Shown here: one piece after another, positions 1 through 7,896 of the stretch | How positions within the stretch are numbered: position 1 is the stretch's first letter | Layout of the letters: each line of letters opens with the position of its first letter | Origin: CAZWCX01 sp964632945 | GTDB taxonomy: Bacteria; Planctomycetota; MHYJ01; WSZJ01; CAZWCX01 | Length of the DNA stretch: 52,948 nt | NCBI GenBank assembly: GCA_964632945.1 | Contig: CAZWCX010000040.1 | Span: forward strand, 1 to 52,948 | Reading direction: 5' to 3' | The notes under the pieces: generated by a model | The model's database searches: none | The model's input: the letters and a program-made list of their open reading frames with translations, nothing else | What the model was told of the DNA's origin: nothing | Made by a program: the position numbers and the translations under genes

Positions 1-58
1 CGCGAAAATCGCCTCGGCCGAACCTAGGATCTCAAGATTGAAGACCCACTAGTCGGCC
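1..58 (+). repeat. Left copy of window-terminal inverted repeat
   Basis: Bases 1-58 match the reverse complement of 52891-52947 at about 46 of 58 aligned positions by hand count, with one 1-base gap. Shared blocks include CGCGAAAA (1-8), AACCT (21-25), TTGAAG (38-43) and CCCACTAGTC (45-54). There is no coding sequence between this block and the end of the carbonic anhydrase gene. The most economical reading is a dispersed repeat at which assembly stopped. I do not recognise the family. Confidence 0.6.
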
Positions 59-111
59 ATCCCGTTCGATTCGGCGCTCGCCGGATGGGGATGGTCCCCG
101 GGGACCGGAGC

Positions 112-729
112 TCAGCTTTCGAGATCGCGCGCGAACTTGTCCATCATCGTTCCCCGCGGATCGATTCGCAGGGACAGCTCGCCCCGGGTTTCGGCTTCAC
201 AAATCGGGTGAAGCACGCCCGAGTAGGTGTCGATCAGGAATCCCATGACCGGGAGTCCCGGCGGGAGCACCGGGGCATCGCGCAGCGTCTCCACCCCGAT
301 GCGGACATTCTCCTCCAGGGAACGAATGAGGGCGAACCACTCCCGCGGGGATTCCCGGCCCAGCACGGCTGGATCCACGTTGCAGCGGGCGAACCCTTCC
401 AGCAATCGCTGCTCTTCGGAAGCCATGAGGCAGTCGGTGTGTCCGACGACGGCGATCTCCCGGCAGCCCGCGAGATAGATGGTCGCGGCGATCGACCGGA
501 TCAATCCCCGATCCCCCGGCCGGAGGACGGCGCCGGCGGAGCGGATGAATGCCGCGTCGCCGCGATCCAGTCCCAGGGCGCGCGGCACCAGTTGGATCAG
601 CCGGGAATCCATGCACGTGAACACGGTCAGCCCCTTGCGAGGCTGCGCCGAGAGGACCTTGGGCTCGAACGTCTGCAGGAACTGTCGATTCGCATCCAGG
701 TATTTCTGCGCGGGCATCACGACCCTCAC
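112..729 (-). CDS. Beta-class carbonic anhydrase-like protein
   Basis: A 205-residue protein expected to interconvert CO2 and bicarbonate in the cytoplasm using zinc. The family's zinc-binding signatures are visible: CMDSR near residues 39-43 (Cys plus the Asp-Arg dyad) and GHTDC near residue 97 (His-x2-Cys). The length is normal for a compact beta-CA. A start at the second Met (MPAQKY) is also possible. The stop codon is 53 bp from the terminal repeat. The neighbouring minus-strand zinc-ribbon gene lies 31 bp upstream and may be cotranscribed, but no functional link is evident. The assignment rests on the metal ligands and overall pattern; physiological activity is inferred. Confidence 0.85.
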   Translation of the reverse strand: MRVVMPAQKYLDANRQFLQTFEPKVLSAQPRKGLTVFTCMDSRLIQLVPRALGLDRGDAAFIRSAGAVLRPGDRGLIRSIAATIYLAGCREIAVVGHTDCLMASEEQRLLEGFARCNVDPAVLGRESPREWFALIRSLEENVRIGVETLRDAPVLPPGLPVMGFLIDTYSGVLHPICEAETRGELSLRIDPRGTMMDKFARDLES

Positions 730-760
730 GGGTCCGGCTCACCGTCCCGGTTCGGCCGGG

Positions 761-1813
761 CTACTTTGGATCCCCTCCGCCGGCCTCCGGCTCGTTGGCG
801 GGCGCATTCTGCGGCGGCGGAACCTCGCCGCCTCCGCCGCTGTTGTCGGGCGGGGGGGCCTCATTGGACGGCGGCGCCGCGTTCGCCGGAGGCGTCTCGT
901 TCGCGGGCGCATTCCCCGCGCTCGCATCGTTCGACGCTGCCGGAGTGCCGCCGAGATAGCCCATGAAGTAGGCGGCCGCCCCGCCGCCCCCCACGAGGAC
1001 GACGAGGATCACGACGATCAGGACCATCGGAGACTTCTTTTTTTCGGTAGCCGGGGTTTCCTCGCCCTTGGCGGCGCTCAGACGGGACCGGCGTCCGGTC
1101 GCGCCCTTGCCGGCCGCGAGCGACTTCGTGCCGAGGCGGGTGGACTTTCCCTTCGTCGACTTCCCGGCGTCGGCATCCGCGGCGCTTGCGGGGGCGGCGA
1201 TTTTCGACGGACGGTCGGGTTTGCCGGGCTTCTTGGGCGGGGGAGGGGGTTCCTCGGCCGCCGGTTCCTCCTCCGCGGAGGGCTCCTCGCCGGCGGGAGG
1301 CTCTTCCTCCGCCGGGGGTTCCGCGGTTCCCGCATCCTCGTCGACCGAGATCCCCTGGTCGCCTCCGAACTCTTCGCTTTCCACCTCGGAGTCGCCGGTC
1401 GCGGGAGGGGCGCCGAAGCCGGAGTCGTCTTCCTCGCCCGTGCCGGGCCCCGGGTCGTCGATGACCGGGGGTTCTTCCTCTTCCGGTTCCGGGGGCGGGG
1501 GAGGCGGCTTGGGCGCGGCGGCGGCCTTGATCCGTTGCGAGGGGCGGACCGGGGGAGCCGGAGGGGCCTCTGCTTCGGCGGGTTCCTCCTCCCGCGGCGG
1601 AGGCGCCTGCGGACGGGGCGGTGCGGCGACCTTGGCAGACGATGCCGGGGACGACTTCGCCGGCGACGCCTTGGCGGCGGCGGGCGGTGCGGCCTCGGCG
1701 GCACCCGGCTTGAACGTCGTCTTGCACGCGGGGCAGCGGAAGGTCTTCCCCTGCATTCCATCCGGTACGTTGTATTGCTTGCCGCAATTGGGACAGGCGG
1801 TTCTCGTCGGCAC
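761..1813 (-). CDS. Zinc-ribbon, proline/acid-rich single-pass membrane protein
   Basis: Function unknown; 350 residues. I start it at GTG 1811-1813, because AGGAGA lies just upstream and the start falls seven codons before the first zinc ligand. The N-terminus is an MJ0042-type zinc ribbon with Cys7-x2-Cys10 and Cys27-x2-Cys30. A long low-complexity Ala/Pro/Glu-rich region (about 35-240) follows, then a basic stretch and one hydrophobic helix near residue 270 (starting MVLIVVILVVLVGG). The tail is Asn/Pro/Gly-rich. The layout suggests a cytoplasmic zinc ribbon tethered to the inner membrane with a disordered C-terminus outside. Similar ribbons are common in Planctomycetota; a second one occurs in the pseudokinase at 46735-50478. 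No enzymatic domain is visible. Confidence 0.8.
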   Translation of the reverse strand: MPTRTACPNCGKQYNVPDGMQGKTFRCPACKTTFKPGAAEAAPPAAAKASPAKSSPASSAKVAAPPRPQAPPPREEEPAEAEAPPAPPVRPSQRIKAAAAPKPPPPPPEPEEEEPPVIDDPGPGTGEEDDSGFGAPPATGDSEVESEEFGGDQGISVDEDAGTAEPPAEEEPPAGEEPSAEEEPAAEEPPPPPKKPGKPDRPSKIAAPASAADADAGKSTKGKSTRLGTKSLAAGKGATGRRSRLSAAKGEETPATEKKKSPMVLIVVILVVLVGGGGAAAYFMGYLGGTPAASNDASAGNAPANETPPANAAPPSNEAPPPDNSGGGGEVPPPQNAPANEPEAGGGDPK

Positions 1814-1839
1814 GGTGCGTCTCCTATCGCAACCGCATG

Positions 1840-1868
1840 ATTCCACCCAACTTCGGCCTCCGGGGCAA
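1840..1868 (-). promoter_or_regulatory. Possible sigma-70 promoter for the zinc-ribbon gene
   Basis: On the minus strand, TTGCCC (1863-1868) and TGGAAT (1840-1845) are separated by 17 bp and lie just upstream of the GTG start. Each box matches consensus at four of six positions, so this is only plausible. The rest of the 333-bp gap 1814-2146 is covered by the rnc promoter and leader entries. Confidence 0.35.
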
Positions 1869-1928
1869 CACAATTTTTTCTTCGCTCCCCCCCGAGAGGG
1901 GGCGGGAGTCCCGGGGTCGCCCGCGCGA

Positions 1929-1958
1929 TTGACACCCCCTCGCGGCCCGGCGTACAAT
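1929..1958 (+). promoter_or_regulatory. Strong sigma-70-type promoter for rnc
   Basis: A perfect TTGACA (1929-1934) and TACAAT (1953-1958, five of six) are separated by 18 bp. Transcription would begin near 1965 and leave a leader of about 180 nt before the rnc start. AT-containing boxes stand out in this GC-rich background. Confidence 0.7.
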
Positions 1959-1990
1959 CGGCCCCGTGCGTGGAGGCGCACGGATCGAGG

Positions 1991-2035
1991 GGAGGGAAGA
2001 CTGCCCTCCCGGGCCCGAGGCCGGGCCCGGGGAGG
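1991..2035 (+). promoter_or_regulatory. Structured rnc leader with two mutually exclusive hairpins
   Basis: Within the predicted rnc leader, CCTCCCGGGCCC (2005-2016) pairs with GGGCCCGGGGAGG (2023-2035) to give 12 base pairs with one bulged G and a 6-nt loop. The segment CCCTCC (2004-2009) can instead pair with GGAGGG (1991-1996) upstream, so the two folds exclude each other. In Escherichia coli, RNase III cleaves a leader stem-loop in its own mRNA. A similar role here is inference. Confidence 0.5.
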
Positions 2036-2146
2036 CCGTCGGTCCCCCGCCACGATCGCGGCCTGCAGTTCCGCATCCGGGCGGCGCCTTGCCCGGGTCG
2101 CGCGCCCTGTCACTCGCCAAGGTCGACGCGCCGGGAGACGAACGCG

Positions 2147-2980
2147 GTGGATCCGGAACCCGCTCCCTACGACTTTCCGCTCGATCAGATCGAGCGCATC
2201 CAATCGTCGCTGGACTATCACTTCCGGCGTCCCGAGTACCTCTACAACGCCCTGGTTCACTCGTCCGCCCGTGAGGAAGGACTCCCCTGCAACGAACGCA
2301 TGGAGTTCCTGGGGGACGCGGTTCTGGGCATGATCATCTCCGAGTACCTGTACGGTCATTTCACGGACTACGAGGAGGGGCAGCTGTCGGCGATCAAGTC
2401 CGTCGTGGTCAGCTGCGGGTCCCTCGCCAAGGAGAGCCAGCGGCTCGGCGTCGCGGAAGTGATCCGGCTCGGAAAGGGGATTTCACAACGCACCTCCCTG
2501 CCCGACTCGGTGCTCGGGAATGCGTACGAGGCCCTGGTGGCGGCGATCTACCTGGACGGCGGACTGGAGTCGGCGCGAAGGTTCGTGCTGGAGGGACTGA
2601 CGGTCCGGATCCAGGAGGTCCTGGAGGGCCGGCACGACCTGAACTACAAGTCGATGCTGCAGCACTTCACCCAGAAGCAGCTCGGGACGGTGCCGATCTA
2701 CCGCGTGGTGGGGGAGCACGGCCCGGATCACCAGAAGTCGTTCGACGTCACGGTGCACCTCCAGGATGCGGTGTATGGACCCGGCGTGGGCAGGACGAAG
2801 AAGGACGCGGAGCAGCGGGCCGCGCGAATCGCCCTGGAAGCCCTGCATCTGCTGCACCCGCCGCGATCGCGGCCCCGTCCGGCGCCGTTGCCCACCGCGT
2901 CCGAGTCCGGCGGGCCGGCGCCCGCCGAGACCGGCGGGGGGGCGGCGGGAACCGACGGGGAAGTCGAGGGTCGGAGTTGA
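2147..2980 (+). CDS. rnc: Ribonuclease III
   Basis: A 277-residue double-strand-specific endoribonuclease for rRNA and mRNA processing. I start it at GTG 2147, with GGGAG nine bases upstream; the open frame extends to 1970, but that extension is low-complexity and overlaps the leader hairpin. The catalytic domain carries the family signature NERMEFLGDAVL (residues 49-60), giving E50, E53 and D57. The second metal site reads LGNAYEAL, so E128 is kept, but the usual aspartate (E. coli D114) is Asn125 (codon AAT 2519-2521). A double-stranded-RNA-binding domain follows (about 170-240, ending in the KKDAEQRAARIALEAL-type helix). The C-terminal 40 residues are Pro/Gly-rich and probably disordered. 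Downstream is mfd on the same strand, 210 bp away. Confidence 0.93.
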   Translation: MDPEPAPYDFPLDQIERIQSSLDYHFRRPEYLYNALVHSSAREEGLPCNERMEFLGDAVLGMIISEYLYGHFTDYEEGQLSAIKSVVVSCGSLAKESQRLGVAEVIRLGKGISQRTSLPDSVLGNAYEALVAAIYLDGGLESARRFVLEGLTVRIQEVLEGRHDLNYKSMLQHFTQKQLGTVPIYRVVGEHGPDHQKSFDVTVHLQDAVYGPGVGRTKKDAEQRAARIALEALHLLHPPRSRPRPAPLPTASESGGPAPAETGGGAAGTDGEVEGRS

Positions 2981-3013
2981 ACCGACGGGACCCGTCACGC
3001 GTCTTCCGGGAGC

Positions 3014-3038
3014 CCGGCGCACCCACGCGGTGCGCCGG
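3014..3038. other. 10-bp perfect hairpin downstream of rnc
   Basis: CCGGCGCACC (3014-3023) and GGTGCGCCGG (3029-3038) form a perfect 10-bp stem with a 5-nt loop, 34 bp after the rnc stop. No T-tract follows, so a classical intrinsic terminator is not supported. It could protect the 3' end of the message or be a palindromic repeat unit. Confidence 0.5.
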
Positions 3039-3080
3039 ATGAGGTCGAGGAGCATCCCCGTGAGCCACCGAGTCGGCCCT

Positions 3081-3119
3081 CCCCGCGCGGTAGCGCGGAA
3101 TCTCCGCGCCTGCGCGGGG
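3081..3119. other. Nested 39-bp hairpin upstream of mfd
   Basis: The outer arms CCCCGCGC (3081-3088) and GCGCGGGG (3112-3119) enclose the inner arms GCGCGGA (3093-3099) and TCCGCGC (3103-3109) around a 3-nt loop. The structure lies 71 bp before the mfd start and is unusually stable. Possible roles are an mfd leader element, a terminator-like block between rnc and mfd, or a REP-like palindrome. No T-tract is present. Confidence 0.5.
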
Positions 3120-3190
3120 ACTCCTGGGCCGCGTCCGGCGCCCGCATCCCGCGCCCGGTCGGGTCGCCGGGCGGAGGCGCACCCGCTGCC

Positions 3191-6100
3191 ATGACCCGCA
3201 CCCTCGACGGCCCCGGACCCCTCCTGGCCCGATTCTCCGACCTGCCCTCCACGCGACGGATCGGCAGCCTGCTTCGCGCACAACCCCGTTCGCGCATCGC
3301 CGCCGGGGGGCTTTGGGGCGCCTCCCCCTCGTTCCTGCTCGCCGCGCTGTCGGCGGCGGATCGTGAGCCGTGGCTCTTCGTCCTGCCCGGGCCGGAAGAT
3401 GCCGAGATGGCGGCCGAAGACCTCGGCGCGCTCCTGGGGGCGAAGGCGCGCCTCTTTCCCGCCTGGGAAGGACTTCCCGGCGAGTCGCTGGCGCCCGACC
3501 CGGTCTCCTTCTCCGAACGCCTGGCCGTCCTGCTCGACCTCGGCCGCCCGGATTCGGGTCTGCGGGCGGTCGTCGCCCCCGCCCATGCCGTACTCCAGCC
3601 GGTGGTCTCCCCGGAGGAGCTGCGGCGCCACACGCTCGCCCTGGAGGTCGGTCGCGCCTACCCGCGCGAGACCCTCCTGCTCCAGATGGTCGAGTGGGAG
3701 CTGGAGCGATCCGACGCCGTCGAGTTCCCGGGAGAATTCAGCGTGCGCGGATACCTGATCGACGTCTTTCCCCACGGGGCACGTCAGCCCGTGCGCCTGG
3801 AGTTCTACGGCGATACGCTCGAGTCGATCCGCGTCTTCGACCTCGCCAGCCAGGTCTCGCAATCCCGCCTGCAGCGGATCGCCCTGCCGGTGCTGCCGCG
3901 ATCGCGCTTCTTCTCGACCGTGTGGGACCGCGACGCGGTCACGCTGCTCGATCACCTGCCGGTCTCCGCGCGCGTGGTGCTGCTGGAGTCCGGGCTGATC
4001 CGGGAGCGCCTCGATCACCACTTCCTGCAGGTCGGGCCCGAATTCGCGAACGGCCCCGATCCCGCTCCGCGTCCGCCGGTGCCCCTCGAGGAGGACGATC
4101 CCACCCCCGGCGTCTGGTTCCTCACGCGCACGACCCGGTTCCCCCGCCTGGAACTTTCGTCGCTGCCGCTGGCGGAGGAGCGGGGGAACATCAACTTCGA
4201 CACCCGCTCCACGCAGCGGTTTTCCGGCGACTTGACCGGCATCTTCGCCGAGTTGCGCCGACTCCTGGAGGATTGCGACGAGGTGGCGGTGATGTGCGCC
4301 CGACCGGCGGAGGCCGACCGCCTCCGCGAACTGGCCAGGGAGGCGGGGTTGGGGGAGGATCTCCGGCTGGCGGTGGTTCCCGGAACGGTGGGGCGCGGAT
4401 TCCACGTCCCGGCCGCGCGCTTCGCGGTCGTCCCCAACCACGAGCTCTTTCACCGTTACCGGCTGCGGCGCGCCGCCCGCCAGGAACGGCAGTCGCGCCC
4501 GATCGAGAGTTTCCTCGAACTCGAGCGCGGGGACTTCGTCGTCCACCTGCACCACGGAATCGGGCGCTACCTCGGCCTCGAACGCCAGCGGCACGGAGAC
4601 CAGGTGCAGGAGTTCCTCGTGGTCGAGTATCTCGACCGGGCGAAACTTCATGTCCCGGTCTCGAGCATCGACCTGGTTCAGAAGTACGTGGGCAGCGGGG
4701 AGGTCCCGCCCGAACTGTCGAAACTCGGCGGCGCGGGCTGGGAGAAGAAGAAGGCCAAGGCGGCCGAAGCGGTGATGGAGATGGCCCAGGATCTGCTCGA
4801 GGTCCAGGCCCTGCGCGAAAAGGAACTGGGATACGCCTTCGGACCCGACACCCGGTGGCAGCACGAGTTCGAAGCCTCCTTTCCGTTCGAGGACACCGAA
4901 GATCAGGTGGAAGCGACCACCGCGATCAAGGCCGATATGATGTCCAACCGCCCGATGGATCGTCTCATCTGCGGCGACGTCGGATACGGAAAAACCGAAC
5001 TGGCCATCCGCGCCGCGTTCAAGGCGGCCATCCAGGGGAAACAGGTCGCGGTGCTCGTCCCCACCACGGTGCTCGCCCAGCAGCACTGGCTCACCTTCTC
5101 GGAGCGCATGGCCGACTACCCGCTGACGGTCGAGGTGCTGAGCCGCTTCAAGTCGGCCCGGGAGCAAAAGAACATTCTGGCGCGCCTCAAGGACGGGACG
5201 GTGGACATCGTCATCGGGACGCACCGGCTGCTCGGCAAGGACGTGGAGTTCCACGACCTGGGACTGATCGTGATCGACGAGGAACAGCGATTCGGCGTCG
5301 AACACAAGGAGCGCTTGAAGAAGTTGCGGGCGACCGTCGACATCCTGACGCTGACGGCGACGCCGATCCCGCGGACGCTGCACATGTCCCTGCTCGGCAT
5401 CCGCGACATCTCCGTGCTCCAGACGCCGCCGCAGAACCGGATGGCGGTCCGCACCGAGGTCTGCCGGTACGACCGCCCCAAGGTCCGGCAGGCGATCCAG
5501 CGCGAACTCGAACGCGACGGCCAGGTCTTCTTCGTCCACAACCGGGTGTGGGACATCGAGTCGATCGCCGCCGACGTGGGGGCGCTGGTGCCGGAGGCGA
5601 AGGTGGGCGTGGTCCATGGCCAAATGGATCCCGAGCAGGTCGAGGAGAGGATGCTCGCCTTCGTCAACAAGGAGATCCACATCCTCGTCGCCACCACCAT
5701 CATCGAGTCCGGATTGGACATCCCGTCCGCCAACACCATTTTGGTCCATGACGCCGATCAGTATGGGCTCGCCGACATGCACCAGTTGCGCGGCCGGGTC
5801 GGACGCTACCGGCACCAGGCCTACGCCTACTTCCTGCTCCCCGAGGAGCGGCCGATGACGCGGGAGGCGGAGCGGCGGTTGCGCGCGATCGAGGAGTTCC
5901 ACGAGCTCGGCGCAGGGTTCCGGATTGCGATGCGCGACATGGAAATCCGCGGGGCGGGCAACATCCTGGGGAAGGAACAGCACGGACACATCTCCGCCGT
6001 GGGGTACGACCTGTATTGCAAGCTCCTGCAGGAAGCGGTGCGCAACGTGAAGCGCCAGCCGGAAGAGCGTCGCAGCGAGTGCGCGCTGTCGCTCCAGGGG

Positions 6101-6535
6101 GAGGCCTTCCTGCCCGACGACTATGTCCCGGTGGAGCGCGAGCGCATCGATCTTTACCGACGGCTCTGCCGGGCCCACGAGCCGGAGGCCGTGGAACTCC
6201 TCCAGCGCGAGATCGAGGACCGCTACGGACGGCCGACGGAACCGGTCTCCCGCCTCCTGGAACTGACCCGCGTGCGGATTCAGGCGGAGAAGCTCGGCCT
6301 GACCTCGATGACCCGCGGGAACGGCGCGATCGTCTGCAAGTACTCCGACCGCGCCCGGGTCGATGCCCTTCACCGCCGCAGGCGGGATCGCGTCCGGATC
6401 ATCGACGAGCAGACGATGAACATCGTGGTGTCGCCGCGCGAGAAGGACCTCGCCACGACCCTCGCGTTTCTCTTTGCGCTTCTCTCCGGCGGGCCGGCGC
6501 CTTCGCGGAAGCCGGCGCGGAGCCCCGGTCGTTGA
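3191..6535 (+). CDS. mfd: Transcription-repair coupling factor Mfd
   Basis: A 1114-residue superfamily 2 DNA translocase that removes stalled RNA polymerase and recruits the UvrABC excision machinery. The UvrB-homology region is at the N-terminus (including the PAWEGLPGES motif). The RNA-polymerase-interacting domain is at about 440-510 (FVVHLHHGIGRYLG). The RecG-like motor has Walker A GDVGYGKT (595-602), DEEQ (696-699) and the TATPIPRTL motif, and the TRCF C-terminal domain lies at about 960-1080. The length is normal to slightly short for the family. No strong ribosome site precedes the ATG, but this is the first Met ahead of the conserved N-terminus. The gene is 210 bp after rnc and 123 bp before yajC, which has its own promoter. 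Confidence 0.97.
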   Translation: MTRTLDGPGPLLARFSDLPSTRRIGSLLRAQPRSRIAAGGLWGASPSFLLAALSAADREPWLFVLPGPEDAEMAAEDLGALLGAKARLFPAWEGLPGESLAPDPVSFSERLAVLLDLGRPDSGLRAVVAPAHAVLQPVVSPEELRRHTLALEVGRAYPRETLLLQMVEWELERSDAVEFPGEFSVRGYLIDVFPHGARQPVRLEFYGDTLESIRVFDLASQVSQSRLQRIALPVLPRSRFFSTVWDRDAVTLLDHLPVSARVVLLESGLIRERLDHHFLQVGPEFANGPDPAPRPPVPLEEDDPTPGVWFLTRTTRFPRLELSSLPLAEERGNINFDTRSTQRFSGDLTGIFAELRRLLEDCDEVAVMCARPAEADRLRELAREAGLGEDLRLAVVPGTVGRGFHVPAARFAVVPNHELFHRYRLRRAARQERQSRPIESFLELERGDFVVHLHHGIGRYLGLERQRHGDQVQEFLVVEYLDRAKLHVPVSSIDLVQKYVGSGEVPPELSKLGGAGWEKKKAKAAEAVMEMAQDLLEVQALREKELGYAFGPDTRWQHEFEASFPFEDTEDQVEATTAIKADMMSNRPMDRLICGDVGYGKTELAIRAAFKAAIQGKQVAVLVPTTVLAQQHWLTFSERMADYPLTVEVLSRFKSAREQKNILARLKDGTVDIVIGTHRLLGKDVEFHDLGLIVIDEEQRFGVEHKERLKKLRATVDILTLTATPIPRTLHMSLLGIRDISVLQTPPQNRMAVRTEVCRYDRPKVRQAIQRELERDGQVFFVHNRVWDIESIAADVGALVPEAKVGVVHGQMDPEQVEERMLAFVNKEIHILVATTIIESGLDIPSANTILVHDADQYGLADMHQLRGRVGRYRHQAYAYFLLPEERPMTREAERRLRAIEEFHELGAGFRIAMRDMEIRGAGNILGKEQHGHISAVGYDLYCKLLQEAVRNVKRQPEERRSECALSLQGEAFLPDDYVPVERERIDLYRRLCRAHEPEAVELLQREIEDRYGRPTEPVSRLLELTRVRIQAEKLGLTSMTRGNGAIVCKYSDRARVDALHRRRRDRVRIIDEQTMNIVVSPREKDLATTLAFLFALLSGGPAPSRKPARSPGR

Positions 6536-6590
6536 ACCTTCGCCCGCTCCCTCCCTTCCGCCGCGCGGACCGCCCCGCCAAGGAAAAGGC

Positions 6591-6618
6591 TTGTATCCCC
6601 CTCCGGCAAGCGTATACT
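6591..6618 (+). promoter_or_regulatory. Sigma-70-type promoter for the yajC-secDF operon
   Basis: TTGTAT (6591-6596) and TATACT (6613-6618, five of six) are separated by 16 bp in an otherwise GC-rich gap, 41 bp upstream of yajC. The -35 is weak (TTG core only), while the -10 is convincing. Confidence 0.6.
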
Positions 6619-6658
6619 GTGTGGTTCCCATCCACTTTCCCCATACGCGGAGGCATGC

Positions 6659-7087
6659 GTGGAGTTCCTGCTGCTCGCCCAGGCACAACCGGATCCGTCC
6701 GGAGCCCTGGGTTCGATGTTCGTTCCAATCCTGCTCACCGTGGTCATCTTCTACTTCTTCCTGATCCGTCCGGAGTCCAAGCGCCGCAAGGAGTTGGAGA
6801 GTCAGATCAGCGCTCTCCGCAAACACGATCGCGTCTTGACGAGCGGCGGGATCATCGGCATCGTCTGGTCGGTGAAGGAAAAGGAAATCGTCCTGCAGGT
6901 GGACGACAACAACAAGACCCGAGTTCACTTCGCCCGCTCCGCGATCGTTCAGATCCTGGAGTCCTCCGGGAAGTCGGACAAGTCGGACAAGTCGGACAAG
7001 TCGGACAAGTCCGAAAAGGACACCGAGACGCCGGTTGCCGCCGCGTCCGAGGGGGACAAGGGGAAGGGATCGGGCGCATCGGCGTGA
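6659..7087 (+). CDS. yajC: YajC-like Sec translocon accessory protein
   Basis: A 142-residue inner-membrane protein that associates with SecDF and supports Sec-dependent export. It starts at GTG 6659, preceded by GCGGAGGC. A single membrane helix at about 20-37 (VPILLTVVIFYFFLIRP) is followed by the conserved YajC core, with the KRRKELESQ basic stretch and the RVLTSGGIIGIV motif. The last ~45 residues are an unusual Ser/Asp/Lys-rich tail built from a 9-bp tandem repeat (see 6971-7006), absent from typical ~110-residue YajC proteins. The position upstream of secDF matches the widespread yajC-secD-secF order. Confidence 0.93.
   Translation: MEFLLLAQAQPDPSGALGSMFVPILLTVVIFYFFLIRPESKRRKELESQISALRKHDRVLTSGGIIGIVWSVKEKEIVLQVDDNNKTRVHFARSAIVQILESSGKSDKSDKSDKSDKSEKDTETPVAAASEGDKGKGSGASA
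6971..7006 (+). repeat. 9-bp tandem repeat inside yajC
   Basis: The unit AAGTCGGAC occurs four times in a row, followed by a diverged fifth copy (7007-7015, AAGTCCGAA). It encodes repeated Lys-Ser-Asp in the YajC tail. Because the unit is a multiple of three, changes in copy number would keep the frame. Confidence 0.85.
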
Positions 7088-7106
7088 TGCCGCTTGCCGA
7101 GGAGCC

Positions 7107-7739
7107 ATGGCGTTGAAGACGAACCTGTCGCATCCGCTGCGGATGCGACCCGGGGGCGCGCCCGGACGCCCGTGTCCGGACAACGCCTTGCGGGGTCGGG
7201 GAGACTCCGCCGGCTACGCGCATCCGCGCGGGTTGCTGGCGCGCGGAGCCCTCCGGCGCCATCCAGGCGGATTGCGGTCCGGGCGCACGCGCCTGGAATG
7301 GATCGGCCTCTTCGTCCTCGGGATCATCGCCTCGCTGCCGTTGCTCGGCGGGGTCGGCGAGGTCCCGATCGCGCCCGTGGACGCCTCCTTCGGCGCCCTC
7401 ATGCCCGCGCTCTCGTCCGACGCCGGCGGCGCGGCATCCGCGTCCGCCCGGCCCGACGCCGGAGCGGAAGACACTCGTGAAGCCATTGCGACCCTGGCGC
7501 GCCGCTTCATGCTGGCCGGTTTGCCCGGACTGGCGCTGGTCATCCAAAGCGGCAGTGTTTCCGGGGCAGGACTCTTCGATTTTGCCGGTGGAGGGGTCAA
7601 GACTTCCCCGGCGCCCTCCGTTCCTCCGCGCCGGTTCGATCCGGTCCGCCGCGCGGCGGCCGAGAGCCCGACCGGTCCTTCCCATCCTTCCCGGGCGCCC
7701 CCCGCCCGGGGCTCGCGACCCGATTCGACGCGGGCGTGA
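7107..7739 (+). CDS. Hypothetical small membrane protein between yajC and secDF
   Basis: I do not recognise this protein (210 residues from ATG 7107, preceded closely by GAGGAG). It has an Arg/Gly-rich N-terminus of about 65 residues, one predicted membrane helix near 69-88 (WIGLFVLGIIASLPLL) and a weakly hydrophobic stretch near 140-155 (FMLAGLPGLALVI). The C-terminus is Pro/Ser/Arg-rich and probably disordered. It sits 19 bp after yajC and 157 bp before secDF on the same strand, so it is probably part of the operon. Its composition is low-complexity, and a non-coding interpretation cannot be excluded. Confidence 0.5.
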   Translation: MALKTNLSHPLRMRPGGAPGRPCPDNALRGRGDSAGYAHPRGLLARGALRRHPGGLRSGRTRLEWIGLFVLGIIASLPLLGGVGEVPIAPVDASFGALMPALSSDAGGAASASARPDAGAEDTREAIATLARRFMLAGLPGLALVIQSGSVSGAGLFDFAGGGVKTSPAPSVPPRRFDPVRRAAAESPTGPSHPSRAPPARGSRPDSTRA

Positions 7740-7896
7740 CGCCTTCGCAGTCGGCCGGTGCCGGTTCCCGATCGCCGGGAATGGGCCGGTCGCGTCCCGC
7801 TCCCGTCCCTCCCCGTGATCGCGGGGATCGCACGGACGCACCGCCGGCGCTCCGGGACTGCCCCCGGGCCGGCCGATCCTTCAGGAGTGTCCTTTC

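Noticed and set aside
1970..2146. 59-codon upstream extension of rnc
   Set aside because: Low-complexity Pro/Arg/Gly peptide overlapping a stable hairpin. GTG 2147 has a better ribosome site and gives the usual N-terminus.
2483..7183. 1566-residue open frame on the minus strand opposite rnc, mfd and yajC
   Set aside because: It crosses several well-identified genes, has no recognisable domain and is rich in His/Arg/Asp as expected for antisense of high-GC genes.
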